From Dehalococcoidia bacterium (GTDB taxonomy: Bacteria > Chloroflexota > Dehalococcoidia > JAENJB01): DNA of 5,264 bases. The position numbers and the translations under genes were made by a program. The DNA lies in contig JAENJB010000182.1 of the NCBI GenBank assembly GCA_016844565.1, positions 1 to 5,264 of the forward strand, in the 5' to 3' direction. The stretch's first letter is position 1, and the number at the start of each line of letters is the position of its first letter. Positions 1 to 3,889 of the stretch are shown in pieces. The notes below the pieces were generated by a model, which saw nothing but the letters and a program-made list of their open reading frames with translations, searched no databases and was not told the DNA's origin.

Positions 1-3
1 CCG

Positions 4-321
4 ATGAACAGGACCAATTGGCCAGCCGGTATAGCTCTGGTTGTCCTAGCCGTCATCGCCGGCGTGGTGAGCAGCCTGGCCTTCTACTCATGGGAAAAGG
101 AAAGGATTGCGGGTGAGATAGAAACCTTCCCAGAACCAGCCCCTCCCCCGGGCGGCGACGCAACTGTGAACAAGGTCCCGACAGTCATCCCGACGAGCCA
201 CATCGGCAGGACGGCCTGCCGCGTTTGCCATGAGGCCGGCCTGGCTGGTGCCCAGAAGTTCCCCGCCGACCACGGCGAGCGCACCGATGCCCAGTGCGCT
301 ACCTGCCACCGGAGAGGATAG
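4..321 (+). CDS. Small membrane-anchored diheme c-type cytochrome
   Basis: This is a 105-residue protein with one N-terminal hydrophobic segment (about residues 9-28), which probably serves as an uncleaved signal anchor. A Pro-rich linker (about 42-50) follows, then a short C-terminal heme domain. Two CXXCH motifs are visible: CRVCH (C72-H76) and CATCH (C98-H102). Two further histidines, H66 (SHIGR) and H90 (ADHGERT), sit 6-8 residues before the motifs and could be distal ligands, giving two bis-His hemes. The order His-GR-x-x-CXXCH then KFPADH-x-x-RTD-x-x-CXXCH resembles heme modules seen in multiheme and NapC-linked cytochromes. I infer a membrane-bound electron relay facing outward, possibly a donor to the decaheme protein downstream. 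No named family is claimed. Only three bases precede the ATG, so its ribosome site cannot be judged, and the frame is open to the left edge; a longer N-terminus or an upstream operon partner is possible. Confidence 0.8.
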   Translation: MNRTNWPAGIALVVLAVIAGVVSSLAFYSWEKERIAGEIETFPEPAPPPGGDATVNKVPTVIPTSHIGRTACRVCHEAGLAGAQKFPADHGERTDAQCATCHRRG

Positions 322-347
322 AAGCGCTTACGGTGCAGCTTCTTTTT
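320..347 (+). terminator. Probable intrinsic terminator after the diheme gene
   Basis: The arms AGAAGCGC (320-327) and GC-a-GCTTCT (335-343) pair over 8 bp with a single bulged A at 337. They close a 7-base loop and run directly into a T tract (343-347). The hairpin begins inside the TAG stop codon. It would separate transcription of the diheme gene from that of the decaheme gene. Confidence 0.55.
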
Positions 348-386
348 CACGGATTTTTCACTTTCTGGCGACCCGTTTTTATGCTT

Positions 387-415
387 TTTTCATGGTCTAA
401 CAGCTAGCCTATACT
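387..415 (+). promoter_or_regulatory. Candidate sigma70-type promoter of the decaheme gene
   Basis: A -35-like TTTTCA (387-392, 4 of 6 to TTGACA) and a -10-like TATACT (410-415, 5 of 6 to TATAAT) are separated by 17 bases. Transcription would start near 421-423, giving a leader of about 65 bases that holds the imperfect hairpin and the ribosome site. The call rests on motif match and position only. Its placement downstream of a terminator and upstream of a strong Shine-Dalgarno site supports it. Confidence 0.45.
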
Positions 416-420
416 GTTGC

Positions 421-447
421 AGAAACCGCCTGTGGGAGACGGGTTCT
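421..447 (+). promoter_or_regulatory. Imperfect hairpin in the decaheme gene leader
   Basis: Bases 421-431 and 437-447 form an 11-position inverted repeat with two mismatches (AGAAACCGCCT against AGACGGGTTCT) around a 5-base loop. It lies just at or after the predicted transcription start and about 27 bases before the Shine-Dalgarno site. It could be an operator for a dimeric regulator, an mRNA-stabilising hairpin, or chance. There is no T tract after it, so a terminator is unlikely. Confidence 0.3.
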
Positions 448-474
448 GCTACAAAGTCAAATTACAAACCTGCT

Positions 475-480
475 AAGGAG
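475..480 (+). promoter_or_regulatory. Ribosome binding site of the decaheme gene
   Basis: AAGGAG lies 7 bases before the ATG at 488. It is a strong Shine-Dalgarno match at ideal spacing and fixes the start codon. Confidence 0.85.
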
Positions 481-487
481 AAACGAG

Positions 488-2965
488 ATGGCGGCGATCT
501 CATTTCCCGGTAAATTAGTGCGTTACCTTTTCCTACCTGCCCTGTCCCTGCTATTCCTGCTCGTACTATCTGCTTGTACCGGGACTGCGGCCCCGCCGGT
601 CACTCCGGTCATTCTGCCTCCCGGCGTCGACGCCGGAATGAACGTGACCCTCGAGGTGTCGAAACCGCCCAAGGGGACCTTCCTCAAGACGGGCGACAGG
701 GCAACGGTCACGGTCACGCTGAAAGATAATTTCGGCAACCCGCTGACCAAGGACGACTTCGCAACCCTCAGCCTTTACATGTACGGCCCGCAGGAGACAA
801 CCAGGACGGTAACGGCGGTGAAGCTGCTCAATGCGACCACCGATCGCACCAAGACGCCGCACCATTACATCGACCTGCTGACGAATGCCAACGTCCAGGT
901 CACCGGGAATGTGCTGAAGTACGCTCTCCAGCCGGTCACCAACGAGGAGCCGGGCACCTACACGGCCTCCCTCCGGGCGGTGAAGAAGGGCGATCCGCCC
1001 GTGAACCAGGCCTTCATGCTGACCGACTTCCAGCTCGGGACGGCCACCGTCGAGAAGCAGATAGTGGAGAAGGAGAAGTGCGCCTCCTGCCACCGTGGGG
1101 CTCAAAGCGGCCAGTTCTACTTCGCCCATGTAGACCCGGGACGCAGCCCCTACGGCAACCCGGCCATCGATTCGGTCCCCGTGCGCACCTGCAAGAGCTG
1201 CCACAACAATGAGGGATACGCCGCCTACGTCTCGCCGGCCGACGGCACGACAAGGATACCCGATCAGATCGTGAACCGCGTGCACGGCGTTCACATGGGC
1301 GAGCATCTCAAGAACCCACTGAATACCGACCCGAAGACCGGCGTCTTCAAGGACTACACCGGCGTCCTCTTTCCGGCCAACGTCGAGAACTGCACCACCT
1401 GCCACGTGGATGACCGATGGAAGACCCAGCCATCACGGCTGGCCTGCGGCGCCTGCCACGATGATTTGAACTGGGCCACCGGCAAGTCTGTCGTTGAGGG
1501 ACGGAAAGCCCACGGCGGCGGCCCGCAGGCCAACGATTCGGCCTGCGCCGGGTGTCACACACCTGACACCGGCGGCGTCAAACCCATTTCCGTCTCCCAC
1601 AAGGTCACTCAGCCCTATGACCAGGTGGTACTGAGCATGACGGCCCCCCGCAATGGCAAGTTCTACGTTGCGGGCGAGAAGCCGGTACTGACCATAGTGG
1701 TCAAAGACTCCAAGGGCAATCCCATAGACCACACCAAGGTGGACAATACCAATTTCTCGACCGCGGCCCTCTTCGTCTATGGTCCGCGACGCAACAGCGT
1801 CCCCGTGCTCACCAGCACGGCGAAGAACGGCAACTCGAAGCTGCGCGCTTCTCTCTCGAACAGCCTTCCAGCGGATGGTTCCCCGACCAAGGGCTGGATA
1901 TTCCTGGGAGGCGACACCTTCAAAGTCGCCATTCATGGTAACCCGCCCCAGGAACTGCTGGCCCCCGTGGGGCTACAGACGCCCGACCAGGTCAGGGACT
2001 GGCTCAAGGCCAATCTGAAGGACGTCACCGTCACCTCCAACAACACCGCCGGCACGGTGACCATCAGGAGCAACATCCAGGGCGCCAACTCGAAGTTCGA
2101 GATTTACAACAGCCGGGTCACCGCCATCATGGGCTGGAAGCAGGGCGGCCTGCCCCTGGCCAGGGGCGGCATGACCTCGGGCGTGACCATGGAGCCGCTG
2201 GTCGTCATCGGCAACGCGTCTTTCCCGACCAACGACCTCCGGAAGCTTTCGGACCCGCTCGACTACAGCGATCCGAACGTCACCCGCAACACGGGGAACG
2301 TCACCTACCAGTTGGACGATGTGGCGGATATGGGCAAGACCGCCCTCGGACTGATAACCTTCCAGGTCGGGACCGAGACGCCCGACCCGAAGGTGGCCAC
2401 CGACTGCAAGCAGTGTCACGGCGACACTATCTGGCACCTGGATGAGGGGCCGATTCACGCAGAGCCGTTCGATCCTGACTACTGCAAGGCCTGCCACGAC
2501 TACTCCCGCTACGCCACCGGCAACGGTTTCATCAGGACGGGCGGGACCTCCACCAGCGGCTGGAGCGGCTACGGCGCGGTGCCGATTTCCAGAAGGGTCC
2601 ACATGGTCCACTTCGGACGCTACCTCGAATTCCCAGAGGAGCTCTACGCCGGCAACCCGAACATATTCAACGAGGTCATCTTCCCCCAGGACGTCAGGAA
2701 CTGCACCAAGTGCCACAGCGCCGACACAACCGGGACGTGGAAGACCGAACCCTCAAGGCTGGCGTGTATATCCTGCCACGACAGTAAGAGCGCCAATGCC
2801 CACGCCAAGCTGATGACATCGAACCCCACACCCACCGACGAATGGAACAGCAATAGGGTAGAGACCTGCAAGATCTGCCATGGCGCCGGCAAGGAGTTCT
2901 CTCCCGATAAGGTGCACAACATCTCCAAGCCCTACCAGCCGCCGTACCCGCGCGAGCCCGACTAG
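488..2965 (+). CDS. OmcA/MtrC-family decaheme c-type cytochrome lipoprotein
   Basis: This 825-residue protein has a lipoprotein signal: basic K9 and R12, a hydrophobic core (13-27) and lipobox L27-S-A-C30. It should be exported by Sec and lipid-anchored at C30. The order then follows MtrC/OmcA: beta domain I (about 50-190), pentaheme II (198-357), beta domain III (about 378-630) and pentaheme IV (640-798). There are exactly ten CXXCH motifs, at C198, C235, C302, C320, C353, C640, C666, C739, C760 and C794. Each heme half also holds five well-placed extra histidines (H214, H266, H269, H342, H371; H657, H705, H708, H772, H810), consistent with bis-His ligation. Known relatives carry electrons to extracellular metal oxides, flavins or partner cells, usually through a porin-cytochrome complex; no such partner is visible here. 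Length is slightly above that of Shewanella MtrC. All 21 cysteines are used by hemes and lipid, so there is no spare disulfide. The physiological acceptor is unknown. Confidence 0.92.
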   Translation: MAAISFPGKLVRYLFLPALSLLFLLVLSACTGTAAPPVTPVILPPGVDAGMNVTLEVSKPPKGTFLKTGDRATVTVTLKDNFGNPLTKDDFATLSLYMYGPQETTRTVTAVKLLNATTDRTKTPHHYIDLLTNANVQVTGNVLKYALQPVTNEEPGTYTASLRAVKKGDPPVNQAFMLTDFQLGTATVEKQIVEKEKCASCHRGAQSGQFYFAHVDPGRSPYGNPAIDSVPVRTCKSCHNNEGYAAYVSPADGTTRIPDQIVNRVHGVHMGEHLKNPLNTDPKTGVFKDYTGVLFPANVENCTTCHVDDRWKTQPSRLACGACHDDLNWATGKSVVEGRKAHGGGPQANDSACAGCHTPDTGGVKPISVSHKVTQPYDQVVLSMTAPRNGKFYVAGEKPVLTIVVKDSKGNPIDHTKVDNTNFSTAALFVYGPRRNSVPVLTSTAKNGNSKLRASLSNSLPADGSPTKGWIFLGGDTFKVAIHGNPPQELLAPVGLQTPDQVRDWLKANLKDVTVTSNNTAGTVTIRSNIQGANSKFEIYNSRVTAIMGWKQGGLPLARGGMTSGVTMEPLVVIGNASFPTNDLRKLSDPLDYSDPNVTRNTGNVTYQLDDVADMGKTALGLITFQVGTETPDPKVATDCKQCHGDTIWHLDEGPIHAEPFDPDYCKACHDYSRYATGNGFIRTGGTSTSGWSGYGAVPISRRVHMVHFGRYLEFPEELYAGNPNIFNEVIFPQDVRNCTKCHSADTTGTWKTEPSRLACISCHDSKSANAHAKLMTSNPTPTDEWNSNRVETCKICHGAGKEFSPDKVHNISKPYQPPYPREPD
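1079..1621 (+). repeat. First pentaheme repeat of the decaheme protein
   Basis: Residues 198-378 hold five CXXCH motifs and align with residues 640-817. Shared landmarks in order are CXXCH, a lone His (H214), CXXCH, RVHxVHxG (H266, H269), FPxxVxNCTxCH, WKTxPSRLACxxCH, a lone His (H342), CXXCH, and a closing His followed three residues later by a PY pair (H371, P376-Y377). The similarity extends well beyond the heme motifs, so common ancestry by internal duplication is the simplest explanation. Confidence 0.85.
1901..2155 (+). other. Flagellin_IN-like module inserted in beta domain III
   Basis: Residues about 472-556 have no counterpart in beta domain I. The pattern is a strand with a Gly turn (TFKVAIHGNP), a polar helix starting TPDQVRDWL, then a beta hairpin (VTVTSNN, GTVTIRSN) and a QGANSKFEI strand ending near GW. 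This order of strand, helix and hairpin with a final TG/GANS-type turn resembles the Flagellin_IN motif found in FliD, FlgK and many surface or phage tail proteins. The resemblance is by eye only. The module might mediate surface contacts or oligomer packing. Confidence 0.4.
2405..2938 (+). repeat. Second pentaheme repeat of the decaheme protein
   Basis: Residues 640-817 mirror the first pentaheme block landmark by landmark: H657 for H214, RVHMVHFG (H705, H708) for RVHGVHMG, FPQDVRNCTKCH for FPANVENCTTCH, WKTEPSRLACISCH for WKTQPSRLACGACH, H772 for H342, and H810 with its PY pair for H371. A Gly/Ser/Thr-rich stretch (684-696) is specific to this copy. The protein ends 15 residues after H810. 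Confidence 0.85.
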
Positions 2966-2990
2966 CGGCCGGGTCAATTCGCCGACATTC

Positions 2991-3027
2991 AGAAGAGCCT
3001 ATATCGCGGTATAGGCTCTTCTGTTTT
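2991..3027 (+). terminator. Strong intrinsic terminator after the decaheme gene
   Basis: AGAAGAGCCTATA (2991-3003) and TATAGGCTCTTCT (3010-3022) form a perfect 13-bp stem with a 6-base loop. The loop may shrink to CGCG through a T-G closing pair. GTTTT follows directly (3023-3027). It starts 25 bases after the stop codon and ends the decaheme transcript, making that gene probably monocistronic. Confidence 0.9.
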
Positions 3028-3085
3028 CTCCACGAGCGTCCCGCGAAACGAGCTGCTGAACAAAGCGAGTCGATTCTTTCATGTC

Positions 3086-3168
3086 ATTCCCGCCCCGTAC
3101 GGCGATACGGGGTAGACTCCGGAGGGAATCCAGTCGTACCACCCTTTCTGGATGCCCGCTTTCGCGGG
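3086..3168. repeat. Degraded dispersed palindromic repeat (REP/dRS3-like)
   Basis: The element is a nest of inverted repeats. ATTCCC (3086-3091) pairs with GGGAAT (3124-3129), enclosing a perfect CCCCGTA/TACGGGG hairpin (3093-3099 and 3106-3112). GGGAATCCAG (3124-3133) is inverted against CTGGATGCCC (3148-3157) with one mismatch. CCCGC-TTTC-GCGGG (3155-3168) closes the right side. The GGAATCCAG and CCCGCTTTCGCGGG words match a repeat type scattered between genes in many bacteria, including Neisseria dRS3-like repeats. It looks like two adjacent or recombined copies. It has no coding capacity. Confidence 0.6.
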
Positions 3169-3273
3169 AGCTTCTCTCCGTTTGGCCGGTTGACCAGTAG
3201 CCATACTCTATGGTAGTATGATGTATATTTTGAGAACGGTCTAACCCAAAGATGGAGGGGAGTATAGGGCCAT

Positions 3274-3302
3274 TTCGCCTGTACGCCGGAATCTGATATA
3301 AT
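3274..3302 (+). promoter_or_regulatory. Extended -10 promoter of ccmE-ccmF
   Basis: TGATATAAT (3294-3302) is a perfect extended -10 element: a TG dinucleotide one base before a consensus TATAAT. A weak -35-like TTCGCC (3274-3279, 3 of 6) lies 17 bases upstream, and extended -10 promoters tolerate a poor -35. Transcription would start near 3309, leaving a leader of about 104 bases before ccmE. Confidence 0.6.
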
Positions 3303-3400
3303 CATCATTGGATTCTAGGCGTTACGGGTAACATTTCCACAGAAAACAGGGCGTTTCCCCCTCTCCAGCAGTACGCTTTGACCTTACCCCAGTCGCAGAT

Positions 3401-3405
3401 GAGGG
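3401..3405 (+). promoter_or_regulatory. Ribosome binding site of ccmE
   Basis: GAGGG lies 7 bases before the ATG at 3413. It favours this start over the in-frame ATG at 3422, which would be 16 bases away. Confidence 0.65.
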
Positions 3406-3412
3406 CTAGAAT

Positions 3413-3871
3413 ATGGTTGATATGAAGGACAGTGCTTCTCCTCCCGCCACCAGAAAGCCTCGCCACCGCAAGCGGTTTATTGTGGCTGCCGTCATGCTCG
3501 GGCTGGCGATGGTGTACCTGGGATACCAGACTTTCGCGAATAGCACCTACTCCGTATCCCCCAGCGAACTCAAGAACCTGGGTGACAAGGCTCTGGCGCA
3601 ACAGGTAAGGGTCAACGGCACCGTGCTGCCGGGAACCATTGAGCGGAGCGGAAAGACCTTCATTCTTAAGTTCAATATGACCGATCCCGTCGATGAAGGG
3701 GCGGCCCCCAACATCGAGACGGCCATGCCGGTAGTCTACAAGGGGGTGGTCCCCGATACCTTCGAGGACGGAGCGAAGGTGATAATCGAGGGCAAGTACA
3801 ACCCGGACGGGACCTTCCAGGCCACCAAGCTCATGGTAGGTTGCCCATCAAGGTATGAGCGCAAAGTCTGA
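3413..3871 (+). CDS. ccmE: Cytochrome c maturation heme chaperone CcmE (Cys-type)
   Basis: CcmE binds heme covalently on the outer face of the membrane and hands it to the CcmF heme lyase. The 152 residues are normal for the family: a basic cytoplasmic tail (K5-R21), one membrane helix (about 22-40), then an OB-fold beta domain with typical features such as VRVNGTVLPGTI (65-76), VVYKGVVPDTFEDG (107-120) and a strand-turn ending in FQATKLM. The heme-binding site is C144-P-S-R-Y148, a CXXXY motif in place of the usual HXXXY. This variant is known from archaea and Desulfovibrio-type Ccm systems, which often lack CcmH. The C-terminus is short, ending four residues after Y148. ccmF follows 18 bases after the stop, so the two are probably one operon. 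No ccmABCD genes are in view. Confidence 0.93.
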   Translation: MVDMKDSASPPATRKPRHRKRFIVAAVMLGLAMVYLGYQTFANSTYSVSPSELKNLGDKALAQQVRVNGTVLPGTIERSGKTFILKFNMTDPVDEGAAPNIETAMPVVYKGVVPDTFEDGAKVIIEGKYNPDGTFQATKLMVGCPSRYERKV

Positions 3872-3877
3872 AGCTCG

Positions 3878-3883
3878 AAGGAG
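3878..3883 (+). promoter_or_regulatory. Ribosome binding site that fixes the TTG start of ccmF
   Basis: AAGGAG lies 6 bases before TTG at 3890. No ATG or GTG in frame near it is as well placed; the first in-frame ATG (4013) would remove the first membrane helix. The TTG start is therefore preferred. Confidence 0.8.
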
Positions 3884-3889
3884 CGCACC

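Larger units (their letters stand above)
2966..3412. other. Gene-free intergenic region
   Basis: These 447 bases hold no convincing reading frame. From left to right they contain the decaheme terminator, a degraded palindromic repeat (3086-3168), a small CATACT/AGTATG inverted repeat (3202-3220) within an AT-richer stretch, and the extended -10 promoter of ccmE (3294-3302). A second, weaker promoter-like pair is TTGACC (3190-3195) with TAGTAT (3214-3219) at 18-base spacing. A short GTTAC/GTAAC hairpin (3321-3332) falls in the predicted ccmE leader. The remaining sequence shows nothing I can name. Confidence 0.7.

Noticed and set aside
394..401. The 8-base word GGTCTAAC near both promoter regions (394-401 and 3238-3245)
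   Set aside because: It lies between the -35 and -10 in one case and about 50 bases upstream of the -10 in the other. The word is too short and the placement too different to call a shared operator.
566..1405. A 279-residue open frame on the - strand inside the decaheme gene
   Set aside because: It is the antisense shadow of a GC-rich coding region. The opposite strand encodes an unmistakable cytochrome with a ribosome site.
1973..2716. A 247-residue open frame on the - strand inside the decaheme gene
   Set aside because: It lies antisense to the second beta and heme domains and has no recognisable domain or start signal. It is an antisense shadow.
3086..3168. The palindromic repeats considered as a CRISPR array or insertion sequence end
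   Set aside because: There are no regular direct repeats with unique spacers and no transposase frame nearby. The nested inverted pattern fits a dispersed palindromic repeat better.
3084..3308. A 74-residue open frame on the - strand in the gap before ccmE
   Set aside because: It runs through the palindromic repeat and the promoter region and shows no protein family features.
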